Source: Spiribacter salinus M19-40
GTDB lineage: Bacteria > Pseudomonadota > Gammaproteobacteria > Nitrococcales > Nitrococcaceae
Assembly (NCBI RefSeq): GCF_000319575.2
Contig: NC_021291.1
Span: 558,001-622,000, forward strand
Direction: 5' to 3'
DNA length: 64,000 bases
In this document: piece after piece, positions 27,056-38,625 of the stretch
Position numbering within the stretch: the stretch's first letter is position 1
Layout of the letters: each line of letters opens with the position of its first letter
Program-made: the position numbers and the translations under genes
Notes under the pieces: model-generated
Database searches by the model: none
The model's input: the letters and a program-made list of their open reading frames with translations, nothing else
Told to the model about the DNA's origin: nothing

Positions 27056-28873
27056 ATGCCACGATCCCGCGTCCTTGCTCTGACGCTCATGCCTTTTCTG
27101 GCACTGGCTGTCAGCGGGCCATCGCTAGCGGCCGAGCACGCCCTGGCGCTGCATGGCGAGCCAAAATACGGACCCGGTTTCGAGCACCTGGACTATGTCA
27201 ATCCGGAGGCGCCCAAGGGCGGGACGCTCAAGCGGGCTAATGTGGCGGCCTCCACCTTCGATAGCCTGCATCCGTTTATTTTGCGCGGTACGGCTGCCGA
27301 GGGTATCGGCCTCGTTTATGACACGCTGACCGAGCGCTCTCTTGATGAGCCGTTCACCGAATACGGGCTGCTTGCCAAGCAAATCGAGGTAGCCGATGAC
27401 CACGGCTCTGTGCGCTTCACCCTCCGCGAAGCCGCCCGTTTCCATGACGGCGAGCCCGTCACGGCCAATGACGTTGTCTGGACTTTTCGGCGTTTACGTG
27501 AGGACGGCCATCCTCAGTATCGCGCGTACTACCGGGATGTGGATCGCGTGGAGGTTACCGGCGAGCGCGAGGTGGTGTTTCACTTCGCAACCACTGAAAA
27601 CGCGGAGTTGCCGCTGATTCTTGGTCAGTTACCGGTGTTGCCCGAGCACCACTGGCGTGACCGTGATTTCAACCGCACCACACTTGAGCCGCCACTCGGC
27701 AGTGGACCGTATCAGGTTGAGGAGGTCGACCAGGGCCGCCGCGTGGTCTATCGCCGGGTAGAGGATTACTGGGCAGCGGATCTACCCCTCAAGCGCGGCC
27801 GACATAACATCGACGAGATCAGTTACGACTACTACCGAGATGGCACGGTGGCGGTACAGGCTCTCAAGGCCGGCGAATACCATCTGCGCCAGGAGAATGT
27901 GGCGCGTAATTGGGCAACCGCCTATGACACCCCGGCAGTCTCTGAGGGGTTACTCAAGCTTGAGGCGATCCCCCATAACCGGCCAGCTGGCATGCAGGGG
28001 TTTTTCTACAACACCCGTCGGGCCATTTTCTCTGACCCCAAGGTCCGTGAGGCCCTGGCTTACGCCTTTGACTTCGAGTGGACAAACGAAAATCTGTTCT
28101 ACGGGGCCTACACCCGAACCCGCAGTTATTTCGAGAACTCTGAGCTCGCGGCGACTGGAACGCCTTCAGATGACGAGCTCGCGTTGCTGGCGCCCTATCG
28201 CGATCAGTTACCCGAGCGCGTATTCACCGAGGCCTATGAGCCCCCCAGTACGAAAAACGGCGACCGGCGGGGCAACCTGCGCCAGGCGCTCAAGTTGCTC
28301 CGAGAAGCCGGCTGGGCCGTTCAGGACGACGTGCTGACCCATGCTGAGTCGGGTCGGGAGATGGATTTCGAGATTCTGCTGGTTAGCCCCTCGTTTGAGC
28401 GTGTGGTGTTGCCGTTTCGGCGTAACCTGGAGCGGCTGGGTGCCGAGGTCTCTGTGCGCACGGTGGATCCAACCCAGTATCAGAATCGCCTGAACGAATT
28501 CGATTTCGACATGACCGTGAACGTGGCGGGTCAGTCGCTATCGCCGGGCAATGAACAGCGGGATTTCTGGAGCTGCGAGGCCGCCGCCGTCAGCGGGAGC
28601 CGGAATGTGGCGGGTGTCTGCGATCCGGTGATTGATGAGCTGGTCGAAGCGGTGATCGATGCGCCCGACCGCGAGGCGCTGGTTACACGCACTCGAGCAC
28701 TGGATCGGGTGTTGCAATGGGGCTTTTACGCCATCCCGAACTGGTACATTGATCGGTTCCGGGTGGTGCACTGGGATCGCTTTGGTCGCCCACCAGATAA
28801 TCCCCCTTATGGGCTGGCCCTCGACACCTGGTGGGTTGATCCCGATCGGGCCGAGCGGGTCGATAATCGCTGA
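27056..28873 (+). CDS. yejA: ABC transporter solute-binding protein, YejA-like (family 5)
   Basis: A periplasmic peptide-binding protein of the YejABEF importer, which in E. coli takes up microcin C-like peptides and oligopeptides. The 605-residue product has a cleavable signal peptide (about residues 1-24, ending SGPSLA before AEHALALHG) and an SBP_bac_5 domain throughout. Three in-frame ATGs occur at 27038, 27047 and 27056; I prefer 27056 because AAAGGG lies about nine bases upstream and it puts the basic signal-peptide start (MPRSR) first. yejB follows after 23 bases. Confidence 0.88.
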   Translation: MPRSRVLALTLMPFLALAVSGPSLAAEHALALHGEPKYGPGFEHLDYVNPEAPKGGTLKRANVAASTFDSLHPFILRGTAAEGIGLVYDTLTERSLDEPFTEYGLLAKQIEVADDHGSVRFTLREAARFHDGEPVTANDVVWTFRRLREDGHPQYRAYYRDVDRVEVTGEREVVFHFATTENAELPLILGQLPVLPEHHWRDRDFNRTTLEPPLGSGPYQVEEVDQGRRVVYRRVEDYWAADLPLKRGRHNIDEISYDYYRDGTVAVQALKAGEYHLRQENVARNWATAYDTPAVSEGLLKLEAIPHNRPAGMQGFFYNTRRAIFSDPKVREALAYAFDFEWTNENLFYGAYTRTRSYFENSELAATGTPSDDELALLAPYRDQLPERVFTEAYEPPSTKNGDRRGNLRQALKLLREAGWAVQDDVLTHAESGREMDFEILLVSPSFERVVLPFRRNLERLGAEVSVRTVDPTQYQNRLNEFDFDMTVNVAGQSLSPGNEQRDFWSCEAAAVSGSRNVAGVCDPVIDELVEAVIDAPDREALVTRTRALDRVLQWGFYAIPNWYIDRFRVVHWDRFGRPPDNPPYGLALDTWWVDPDRAERVDNR

Positions 28874-28896
28874 TGCACGAGCACTGAGGAGCTGCG

Positions 28897-29967
28897 ATGT
28901 ACGCCTACATCGCCCGGCGTTTGCTGCTGATGATCCCCACGCTGCTTGGGGTGCTGTTGATCAACTTCGTGATCGTGCAGTTCGCCCCGGGTGGCCCCAT
29001 CGAGCAGGTGATGTCCCAGGTAGAGGGCACCGCGGATCTATCCACCAGTCGCTTTTCTGGGGTGGCCGCCGATGAGGTGGCTGGCGACAGCCGAGGTGGA
29101 CGGGGGCTTGATCCCGAATTCGTGGCTGAGCTGGAGGCGCAGTTCGGTTTTGATCGTCCGGCGCATGAGCGCTTTTTCAAAATGGTGGTCGACTACGCCC
29201 AGCTCGATTTTGGCGAAAGCTTTTATCGAGACGAATCCGTCGTCGAGCTCATCGCCGACAAGTTGCCTGTGTCGGTCTCCCTTGGCCTTTGGACGCTTTT
29301 TTTTACGTATTTGATCTCCATACCGTTGGGTATCCGCAAAGCGGTCCGCGATGGCTCTGCGTTTGATGTTTGGAGTAGCGCCGTGGTGATCGTCGGCTAC
29401 GCGATCCCCGGGTTTCTGTTTGCCATCCTGCTGATCGTGGTCTTCGCTGGTGGCAGCTACCTTGACTGGTTCCCGCTACGCGGCCTCGTCTCCGAGGGGT
29501 GGGCGTCGATGAGCTGGCCAGAGCGCATTCTGGATTACCTCTGGCACCTGATCCTGCCCGTGCTCGCCATGGTCATTGGCGGCTTCGCCGGGTTAACCAT
29601 GCTCACCAAGAATTCGTTTCTCGAGGAGATCAACAAGCAGTACGTCATGACTGCACGTGCAAAGGGCGTCACGGAGCGTCGTGTGCTCTATGGCCATGTC
29701 TTTCGTAACGCCATGTTGATTGTCATTGCCGGATTTCCCGCTGCGTTTGTGGGCGTGCTCTTTACCGGTGCGTTGCTGATCGAGGTGATCTTTTCGCTGG
29801 ATGGCCTGGGCCTGCTGGGTTTCCAGTCCGTGGTGAACCGCGACTATCCCGTGGTCTTTGGCAGCCTGTTTATTTTCACGCTGGTCGGGCTGCTGCTCAA
29901 TCTCTTGGGTGATCTGATGTACGTGCTGGTCGACCCGCGCATCGACTTCGAGACCCGGGAGGGCTAA
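28897..29967 (+). CDS. yejB: ABC transporter permease, YejB-like
   Basis: An inner-membrane permease of 356 residues with an N-terminal helix ([19 protein letters not shown]), a periplasmic insertion (about 35-105) and the BPD_transp_1 domain. The cytoplasmic EAA loop is visible near [21 protein letters not shown], where it contacts the ATPase YejF. It has GAGGAG upstream of the ATG. Length is close to E. coli YejB (364). Confidence 0.93.
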   Translation: MYAYIARRLLLMIPTLLGVLLINFVIVQFAPGGPIEQVMSQVEGTADLSTSRFSGVAADEVAGDSRGGRGLDPEFVAELEAQFGFDRPAHERFFKMVVDYAQLDFGESFYRDESVVELIADKLPVSVSLGLWTLFFTYLISIPLGIRKAVRDGSAFDVWSSAVVIVGYAIPGFLFAILLIVVFAGGSYLDWFPLRGLVSEGWASMSWPERILDYLWHLILPVLAMVIGGFAGLTMLTKNSFLEEINKQYVMTARAKGVTERRVLYGHVFRNAMLIVIAGFPAAFVGVLFTGALLIEVIFSLDGLGLLGFQSVVNRDYPVVFGSLFIFTLVGLLLNLLGDLMYVLVDPRIDFETREG

Positions 29968-29973
29968 GCGCAG

Positions 29974-31011
29974 ATGCCCCGGCTCAACCCGATCAACCAG
30001 CGCCGCTGGGCACAATTCCGGGCAAACCGTCGGGGCTGGTGGTCGCTGTGGTTATTTCTGGTGGTGTTTACGGTGACCTTGTTCGCCGAGTTCGTGGCCA
30101 ACGACCGCCCCTTGCTTGTGCACTTCGATGGCGACTGGTACGTCCCGGTGGTCGTCAGCTATCCAGAAACAACCTTTGGGGGCGACTTTCCGACCGAGGC
30201 AGATTACCGCGATCCGTTTGTTGCCGAGTTGATTGAGGCGGAGGGTTGGATGCTCTGGCCGCCGGTGCGCTATTACTACGACACCATCAACTATGAGAGC
30301 GAGTCTGCGGCACCAGCGCCGCCGTCAGCCGAGAATTGGCTCGGCACCGATGACCAGGGCCGCGATGTGCTGGCCCGCTTGATTTACGGGTTTCGGATTT
30401 CCGTGCTGTTCGGGCTGGCGCTCACACTCGCGAGCTCTGTCATTGGCGTGGCGGTGGGGGCGGTCCAGGGCTACTTCGGCGGTCGGGTGGACCTTCTCGG
30501 TCAGCGCTTCATTGAGGTATGGGCCGGATTGCCGGTGCTGTATCTGCTCATCATCATGGCGGGTTTTGTCCAACCCAGCTTCTGGTGGCTGCTCGGGATC
30601 ATGCTGCTCTTCAGCTGGACGCAGCTGGTCGGGGTGGTGCGAGCGGAGTTTCTGCGGGTGCGCAACTTTGACTATGTTAAAGCGGCCCGTGCCCTTGGTG
30701 TGAGCGACAGTGTGATTATGGTGCGCCATGCGCTGCCGAACGCGATGGTGGCCACCGTGACGTTCATGCCGTTTATCCTTACCGGATCAATTACCACGCT
30801 GACTTCCCTGGACTTCCTGGGCTTTGGCCTGCCCCCTGGCTCGCCCTCTCTGGGTGAGTTGCTGGCGCAGGGCAAGGCCAATTTGCAGGCTCCGTGGCTG
30901 GGTCTGACCGCATTCTTTACCCTGGCAATCATGCTCTCGCTCCTCGTGTTCATTGGCGAGGCGGCGCGGGATGCCTTCGATCCGCGCAAAACGATGGGTG
31001 GCGCGTCCTGA
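29974..31011 (+). CDS. yejE: ABC transporter permease, YejE-like
   Basis: The second permease subunit, 345 residues. An N-terminal helix (about 20-40) is followed by a large periplasmic part (about 45-125) typical of YejE, then the ENWLGTDDQGRDVLARLIYG segment found in DppC/YejE-type permeases and a five-helix domain. Its EAA-type loop is RNFDYVKAARALGVSD. It starts six bases after yejB and its TGA overlaps the ATG of yejF. Confidence 0.93.
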   Translation: MPRLNPINQRRWAQFRANRRGWWSLWLFLVVFTVTLFAEFVANDRPLLVHFDGDWYVPVVVSYPETTFGGDFPTEADYRDPFVAELIEAEGWMLWPPVRYYYDTINYESESAAPAPPSAENWLGTDDQGRDVLARLIYGFRISVLFGLALTLASSVIGVAVGAVQGYFGGRVDLLGQRFIEVWAGLPVLYLLIIMAGFVQPSFWWLLGIMLLFSWTQLVGVVRAEFLRVRNFDYVKAARALGVSDSVIMVRHALPNAMVATVTFMPFILTGSITTLTSLDFLGFGLPPGSPSLGELLAQGKANLQAPWLGLTAFFTLAIMLSLLVFIGEAARDAFDPRKTMGGAS

Positions 31012-32609
31012 TGTCCGCGCCGCTGCTCGAGATTGATAATCTGACCGTGTCCTTCGGGCAGGGTGAAGAGGCCGTGACCGCGGTCCGTGGGGTGAGCCTG
31101 GCGCTCTCTGCCGGAGAGACACTCGCCCTGGTCGGGGAGAGTGGCTCGGGCAAATCGGTGACGGCCCTGTCGATTCCGCAGCTCCTGCCTTACCCCCTGG
31201 CGCGGCATCCCACCGGCACGATCCGCTTTGAAGGCGAGTCGTTGCTGAATGCGCCGCCAGCGCGGCTGCGGGCCCTGCGTGGGCGTGGCTTCGGCATGGT
31301 CTTTCAGGAGCCCATGACCTCGCTTAACCCGCTGCACACTATTGAAAAGCAGATCGGTGAGACCTTGCGGATTCATCAGGGGCTCACGGCAACCCAGGCC
31401 CGAGCGCGGATGATTGAGCTGCTGGAGCTCGTGCGTCTGCCTGAGGCGCGCGCGAGGCTGGGCGCGTTCCCGCATCAGCTGTCGGGCGGTCAGCGTCAGC
31501 GCGTGATGATTGCGATGGCCATTGCCAATCATCCCCGGCTGCTTATTGCTGACGAGCCCACTACCGCATTGGATGTCACGATTCAGGCGGAGATCCTTGA
31601 TCTGCTCGCCGATTTGAAGCAGCGCCTGGGGATGGCGATGCTGTTCATCAGTCACGACCTCAACGTCGTCCGGCGCATTGCCGATCGCGTGGCGGTTATG
31701 CAGGCCGGTGAGGTGGTCGAGGCTGGGACGAAAACCCGGGTGTTTAGCGCGCCGGTGCATGCTTACACCCAGATGTTGCTGGCGGCTGAGCCTGAAGGTC
31801 GGCCGGTCCCGGTCTCGGATGGGCCGCCGCTCCTCGAAACCCGTGGGCTTCAGGTCTGGTTTCCCCGCCGTGGCGGGCTACTCAAGCGCGTAACCAGTCA
31901 TCTCAAGGCGGTGGATGGCGTGGACATGCGGGTGCGTCCAGGCGAGACCCTGGGTGTGGTGGGCGAGAGTGGCTCGGGTAAGACCACGCTCGGGATGGCC
32001 GTTCTGCGGCTGCAAAGCGCCCGCGGCGAGATCGTTTTCAATGGCCAGGATATCGCGCGTCTTGGCAAGCGGGCCCTTCGGCCGCTCCGCCGGGAACTGC
32101 AGGTGGTCTTTCAGGATCCTTTCGGGAGTCTAAGTCCGCGCCTGTCGGTAGGCCAGATTATCGGTGAGGGGTTAAGCGTCCACCGCATTGGGCGCGATGA
32201 GGTCGAGCGCGCCGCGCTTGCACGCGAGGCCCTGGCCGAAGTGGGACTGGATCCGGTGTTAGCGGAGCGATTCCCACACGAACTATCGGGCGGCCAGCGG
32301 CAACGAGTCGCTGTGGCCCGGGCGATCGTGCTCAAACCCCGGCTGGTCGTACTGGACGAGCCGACCTCCGCGCTCGATCGCTCCGTCCAAATGCAGTTGG
32401 TCGAGCTGCTTCGCACACTCCAGGCTCGGCATGGTCTGTCGTATCTGTTCATTAGTCATGACTTAGCGGTTGTGCGGGCGATGAGCCACCGAATGCTCGT
32501 CATGCAGGCTGGGCAAGTGGTTGAGGCGGGTTCGGCGGAGCAGGTTTTCACTGCGCCACAGGAGGCCTACACCCAACGACTGCTCGCAGCGGCCCTCGAG
32601 ACCGGCTGA
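31011..32609 (+). CDS. yejF: ABC transporter ATP-binding protein, YejF-like (two fused ATPase domains)
   Basis: The energising subunit: 532 residues with two complete ABC ATPase halves. Each has a Walker A (GESGSGKS and GESGSGKT), a LSGGQRQRV signature and a Walker B ([12 protein letters not shown] and [12 protein letters not shown]), followed by oligopeptide-transporter C-terminal segments. This fused layout separates YejF from the paired DppD/DppF. The ATG at 31011 shares bases with the yejE stop, indicating translational coupling. Confidence 0.93.
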   Translation: MSAPLLEIDNLTVSFGQGEEAVTAVRGVSLALSAGETLALVGESGSGKSVTALSIPQLLPYPLARHPTGTIRFEGESLLNAPPARLRALRGRGFGMVFQEPMTSLNPLHTIEKQIGETLRIHQGLTATQARARMIELLELVRLPEARARLGAFPHQLSGGQRQRVMIAMAIANHPRLLIADEPTTALDVTIQAEILDLLADLKQRLGMAMLFISHDLNVVRRIADRVAVMQAGEVVEAGTKTRVFSAPVHAYTQMLLAAEPEGRPVPVSDGPPLLETRGLQVWFPRRGGLLKRVTSHLKAVDGVDMRVRPGETLGVVGESGSGKTTLGMAVLRLQSARGEIVFNGQDIARLGKRALRPLRRELQVVFQDPFGSLSPRLSVGQIIGEGLSVHRIGRDEVERAALAREALAEVGLDPVLAERFPHELSGGQRQRVAVARAIVLKPRLVVLDEPTSALDRSVQMQLVELLRTLQARHGLSYLFISHDLAVVRAMSHRMLVMQAGQVVEAGSAEQVFTAPQEAYTQRLLAAALETG

Positions 32610-32659
32610 TTCGCCTGATTGGCGCCCCGTTGGTGGGTCCGCGCTGCTATCATCCGACC

Positions 32660-34090
32660 ATGGAACAGCCTGTTATTGCCCTGGTCGGTCGGCCCAACGT
32701 CGGCAAGTCGACCCTTTTCAACAAGCTCACACGCACCCGGGACGCGCTGGTGGCCGATTTCCCGGGGCTGACGCGCGATCGTCAGTACGGAGTCGGCCGA
32801 ATGGGGCCGGCCCCCTATGTGCTGGTTGATACGGGTGGGCTGGGTGAGCCGGACGACGTGACGTATCACCACATGCAGCGTCAGGCGATGCGAGCGCTGG
32901 ATGAAGCGGATGTCATTCTCTTTTTAGTGGATGCACGCACCGGGGTCACGCCGGGCGATGAGACCTTAACGCGTGAGCTTCGGCAGCGCGGCAAGCGGGT
33001 CTGGCTGGTCATGAACAAAATCGACGGCGTTGACCCGGCGATGGCGGCCGCAGATTTTCATGCCCTCGGCCTGGATACGCCCTGGCCCATCGCCGCCGTG
33101 CATGGCCGGGGTATCCAGCAGCTCATGACCGCGGTTCTGGAGGATCACTGCCCAGCGCTTATTGCCGCGGCTGAGGCAGTCGAGGCGGCCGACGCCGACG
33201 CGGAGGAGGCGCCCGATCGGCCCATTGAGGTCGCAATCGTCGGGCGCCCCAATGTGGGCAAATCAACACTGGTGAATCGCCTGATTGGTGAGGAGCGCTT
33301 GCTGGTCTATGACATGCCGGGGACCACTCGGGATGCCATTCATGTCCCTTTCGAGCGCGACGGCCAGGCCTTCACGCTTGTTGATACCGCCGGTGTGCGA
33401 CGGCGCAGTCGAGTCAAGGCGTCGATCGAAAAGTTCAGTGTGGTGAAAACACTGCAGGCGATCGAGGCGGCGCAGGTGGTCATCATGGTGCTGGATGCGC
33501 GCCAGGAGATTTCCGAACAGGATGCGCATTTGATCGGACATGTCATTGAGGCGGGCCGAGGCCTTGTGCTGGCTGTCAATAAATGGGATGGCCTCGAGAC
33601 CGGTGCGCGGGATCGGATTCGTCGGGAGCTTGACGTAAAACTCGGGTTTCTCGATTTTGCTCGGCCACGGTTTATCTCGGCGCTGCATGGCACGGGCGTT
33701 GGCCGCCTTCTTGAAGAGGTTGCGCAGGTCTACCGTGCTGCCCACAAAACCCTGCCGACACCGCAGCTTAACCGTATCCTTGCCGAGGCCACGGAGGCCC
33801 ATCAGCCACCGCTGATTCGAGGGCGGCGAATCAAACTGCGCTATGCCCATCAGGGTGGGCGTAATCCGCCGGCCATCATTGTTCATGGCAACCAGACGAC
33901 AGCGCTCCCCTCCGCTTACCGGCGCTATCTGGTGAATCGATTCAGGCGTGAGCTTGGGCTGTGGGGGACGCCGATTCGCCTGGAGCTTCGAACTGGCGAG
34001 AACCCGTTTGCGGGACGGCGCAATAAACTGACGCCGCGCCAGCAGCGCAAGCGCGAGCGGGTGGTCAAGCGCCGCCGGCATGGAGGTTAG
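32660..34090 (+). CDS. der: Ribosome biogenesis GTPase Der (EngA)
   Basis: Der has two tandem GTPase domains and assists 50S assembly. The 476 residues show GRPNVGKS at 10-17 and a second GRPNVGKS near 195, matching DxxG motifs (DTGG and DTAG), NKID and NKWD, and a KH-like C-terminal domain. In E. coli der follows bamB; here the bamB cluster lies 17 kb downstream and lacks der. I chose ATG 32660; the in-frame ATG 30 bases upstream adds residues not typical of the family. Confidence 0.95.
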   Translation: MEQPVIALVGRPNVGKSTLFNKLTRTRDALVADFPGLTRDRQYGVGRMGPAPYVLVDTGGLGEPDDVTYHHMQRQAMRALDEADVILFLVDARTGVTPGDETLTRELRQRGKRVWLVMNKIDGVDPAMAAADFHALGLDTPWPIAAVHGRGIQQLMTAVLEDHCPALIAAAEAVEAADADAEEAPDRPIEVAIVGRPNVGKSTLVNRLIGEERLLVYDMPGTTRDAIHVPFERDGQAFTLVDTAGVRRRSRVKASIEKFSVVKTLQAIEAAQVVIMVLDARQEISEQDAHLIGHVIEAGRGLVLAVNKWDGLETGARDRIRRELDVKLGFLDFARPRFISALHGTGVGRLLEEVAQVYRAAHKTLPTPQLNRILAEATEAHQPPLIRGRRIKLRYAHQGGRNPPAIIVHGNQTTALPSAYRRYLVNRFRRELGLWGTPIRLELRTGENPFAGRRNKLTPRQQRKRERVVKRRRHGG

Positions 34091-34104
34091 CCGAGGCAAA
34101 AAAA

Positions 34105-34181
34105 TGGTGCCCCGGGCAGGATTCGAACCTGCGACCTATCGCTTAGGAGGCGATTGCTCTATCCAGCTGAGCTACCGGGGC
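34105..34181 (-). tRNA. tRNA-Arg (anticodon CCU)
   Basis: On the minus strand the acceptor GCCCCGG pairs with CCGGGGC, the anticodon stem ATCGC/GCGAT has loop CTCCTAA giving CCU, the discriminator is A and CCA is encoded. It reads AGG. Confidence 0.95.
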
Positions 34182-34233
34182 CACGGTATCGACCGTATGA
34201 ACCCGAACGCTATCACAAACCAATTGGGGAGGA

Positions 34234-34309
<76 letters not shown>

Positions 34310-34370
34310 ATCGAAAGATCGAAAGTGTAGCATCAGGGGTTTGCGGTGTACCACAGCGGGAGTGCTGTCC

Positions 34371-35072
34371 TTGTCTGCTGAACTGGCGGTTGTGATCCCT
34401 GCGCTAAACGAGCGCCAACATCTTCCGGCGCTGCTGCGGGATCTGACGCAAGCGCGTGCGGGCGCCTCAGCCCCTATTCACATCGTGGTTGTTGATGGTG
34501 GCAGTGTTGATGAAACCGCGACACTGGCCGAGCCACTGGCCGATCAGGTCATCCACAGTCCGATGGGCCGGGCGCGGCAGATGAACGCAGGCGCTGTTGC
34601 CACCCAAAGCCCTGGGCTCTGGTTTCTGCATGCCGATGCCCGGCTCGAGCCGGGCATAATCCGGTCAGTTCTTGAGACCCTTCATCAGGGTCATGTCTGG
34701 GGGCGGTTTGATCTTCGACTTGACGGGACGCACTGGATGCTCCCGGTTATCGCGGCCTCAATCAATGCGCGTTCGCGCCTCAGTGGGGTCGCGACCGGAG
34801 ATCAGGGTCTGTTCATGACGCGTGCGGTTTTTGATGCAGTCGGCGGGTTCCCGGACCAGCCGCTGATGGAGGACATTGCGATGAGCGCGGCATTGAAGGA
34901 CAAAGCCGGACCGCCTGCGTGTTGCAAGGGGCCTTTGGGTACGGCGGGTCGCCGGTGGGAGGCCAACGGCGTGTGGCGCACAATTGGCTTGATGTGGTGG
35001 CTGCGCTGGCGCTACTGGTGTGGAGCCGATCCACGCGTGCTGGCCCGCCAATACCATCAAGAGACCGTATGA
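34371..35072 (+). CDS. Family 2 glycosyltransferase-like protein (TIGR04283-type)
   Basis: A 233-residue GT-A fold protein with the nucleotide-sugar site VVIPALNERQHLP and IVVVDGGSVDET, followed by GVATGDQGLFMTR, GGFPDQPLMEDIAMS and a C-terminal GRRWEANGVWRTIGLM segment. This matches the small family known as transferase 2, rSAM/selenodomain-associated. The acceptor is unknown. I chose TTG 34371 because GGGAG lies eight bases upstream; GTG 34362 is the alternative. It is translationally coupled (ATGA) to the next gene, its usual partner. Confidence 0.78.
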   Translation: MSAELAVVIPALNERQHLPALLRDLTQARAGASAPIHIVVVDGGSVDETATLAEPLADQVIHSPMGRARQMNAGAVATQSPGLWFLHADARLEPGIIRSVLETLHQGHVWGRFDLRLDGTHWMLPVIAASINARSRLSGVATGDQGLFMTRAVFDAVGGFPDQPLMEDIAMSAALKDKAGPPACCKGPLGTAGRRWEANGVWRTIGLMWWLRWRYWCGADPRVLARQYHQETV

Positions 35073-35737
35073 AACGGGCGCGGCTTGTGATCCTTGCCAA
35101 AACCCCCGTGCCCGGTCGAGTAAAAAGCCGCCTGGCAGCGAGTGTGGGCGCGTCGGCCGCCGCCAGGCGGTATCAGCGCATGCTCGCGGAAGTGGCATGC
35201 GTCGGGGCGGCGACGGCATCCATGGATGAGCGGGTGTCGGTGGGCGTGTACTTTTCACCGCGTCGCCATCCGGTGCTTGATCGCCTGTCTCATCGCCACG
35301 GTTTCACGCAGCATGCGCAACCCTTGGGGGATCTGGGGGCTCGGCTCAGATGGATCGCCCATCGTGAGCTGGTCGGCATGGATGCATTGGTGATAATCGG
35401 TGGAGACTGCGTTGGGCTATCACCGGAGCACCTGCATAGGGCCTTTGACAAGCTGCATGAGGGTGAGGATGTCGTTTTAGCGCCCGCCGGTGATGGCGGC
35501 TACACGCTCATTGGTTTGCGGTCGTCCGCTCGTCAGCTTTTCCTTGGCATTCCCTGGGGCGGACCGGATGTGTTGCGGCGTACCCTCCGCCAGGCGAATC
35601 GGGCTGGGTTAAGCCTCTACCTATTGCCGACTGCGACGGACCTGGATGACGTCGCTGATCTCAAAAGCTGGCGGCGCAGGGTGGGTGCGAACGTTGCGTG
35701 GCGCCCGCGTGCGATCCCTGCGTATGATGGCAACTAG
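35069..35737 (+). CDS. CofC-like nucleotidyl/glycosyltransferase (TIGR04282-type)
   Basis: A 222-residue protein beginning RARLVILAKTPVPGRVKSRL, with IIGGDCVGLSPEHL, APAGDGGYTLIGLR and IPWGGPDVLRRTL. These are hallmarks of the CofC/MobA-like family named transferase 1, rSAM/selenodomain-associated, which co-occurs with the preceding gene. Family members also appear in arsenosugar clusters, but no arsM-like or radical-SAM gene is present in this window. Substrate is unknown. It overlaps the upstream gene by 4 bases. Confidence 0.78.
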   Translation: MKRARLVILAKTPVPGRVKSRLAASVGASAAARRYQRMLAEVACVGAATASMDERVSVGVYFSPRRHPVLDRLSHRHGFTQHAQPLGDLGARLRWIAHRELVGMDALVIIGGDCVGLSPEHLHRAFDKLHEGEDVVLAPAGDGGYTLIGLRSSARQLFLGIPWGGPDVLRRTLRQANRAGLSLYLLPTATDLDDVADLKSWRRRVGANVAWRPRAIPAYDGN

Positions 35738-35763
35738 AATTTGGGTCTAAAGGAGCCAACGCC

Positions 35764-35916
35764 GTGTCTGGTGGATTGAGAAAACACACCCTCCGATGGC
35801 TATTGCTCATCGCAATGGTCCTGCCGCTGATGGGCTGCAATACAATGGAAGGCCTCGGCAAGGACGTTCAGGGACTTGGGAAGGTGCTCGAGGAGTCCTC
35901 GACCAAAGACGATTGA
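35764..35916 (+). CDS. Entericidin-like small lipoprotein
   Basis: A 50-residue protein with a hydrophobic signal segment (residues 11-24) and a lipobox ending at Cys25 (LPLMGC). The mature part NTMEGLGKDVQGLGK carries the amphipathic repeat typical of the entericidin EcnA/EcnB family. In E. coli these outer-membrane lipoproteins form a toxin/antidote-like pair induced in stationary phase; only one member is seen here. It starts with GTG preceded by AAAGGAG about eight bases upstream. A tRNA-Leu follows on the opposite strand. Confidence 0.75.
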   Translation: MSGGLRKHTLRWLLLIAMVLPLMGCNTMEGLGKDVQGLGKVLEESSTKDD

Positions 35917-35928
35917 GCATTGTCGTGA

Positions 35929-36015
35929 TGGTGCCGGGGGCGGGAATCGAACCCGCACTCTCTTGCGAGAACCGGATTTTGAGTCCGGCGCGTCTACCAG
36001 TTCCGCCACCCCGGC
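35929..36015 (-). tRNA. tRNA-Leu (anticodon CAA)
   Basis: An 87-base class II tRNA on the minus strand. The acceptor GCCGGGG pairs with CCCCGGC, the anticodon stem CCGGA/TCCGG has loop CTCAAAA giving CAA, there is a long variable arm, and CCA is encoded. It reads TTG. Confidence 0.95.
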
Positions 36016-36044
36016 CAGAACGCAGGAAAGTATAACAGGCTCTG

Positions 36045-38185
<2,141 letters not shown>

Positions 38186-38216
38186 TGCCGCGTTTTTAAT
38201 GATTAGGGAGACTGCC

Positions 38217-38600
38217 ATGGATTTCTTCATCAGCGATGCGCTCGCTCAGGGTGGCGACGCCGGGGCCGGTCTGACCGGGTTGCTCTTTCCGATTGCACTG
38301 ATCGTGATCTTCTATTTTCTGTTGATTCGCCCGCAGCAGAAACGCGCCAAAGAGCACAAGAAGCTGGTTGAGAACCTGGCCAAAGGCGACGAGATTCTGA
38401 CGACCGGCGGTCTGGTCGGCCGAGTCGGCGATGTTGGAGACACTTTTGCCAATCTCGAGCTGGCCGATGGCGTTGAGGTCCGGCTTCAGAAGAGCGCCGT
38501 TGCCCAGGTTCTGCCGAAGGGCGCATTCAAGCAGAGCATCGAGAAGGCTGAGGCTGCCTCGAAGGATGACAGCGCCAAGGACAACAAGAAGTCCAAATAG
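38217..38600 (+). CDS. yajC: Sec translocon accessory subunit YajC
   Basis: A 127-residue single-span protein that joins SecDF at the translocon. After a short N-terminus comes one membrane helix (about 19-40), then the characteristic LLIRPQQKRAKEHKKL and GDEILTTGGLVGRV segments and a charged tail ending in Lys and Asp repeats. The ATG at 38217 has TTAGGGAG upstream, which decides it over an ATG 18 bases earlier. It lies between tgt and secD. Confidence 0.95.
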   Translation: MDFFISDALAQGGDAGAGLTGLLFPIALIVIFYFLLIRPQQKRAKEHKKLVENLAKGDEILTTGGLVGRVGDVGDTFANLELADGVEVRLQKSAVAQVLPKGAFKQSIEKAEAASKDDSAKDNKKSK

Positions 38601-38625
38601 GCATTATTAGTCCAAGTCTCTGATT

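Noticed and set aside
30672-31760. 362-residue open frame antisense to yejE/yejF
   Set aside because: It spans two confident genes and has no family features.
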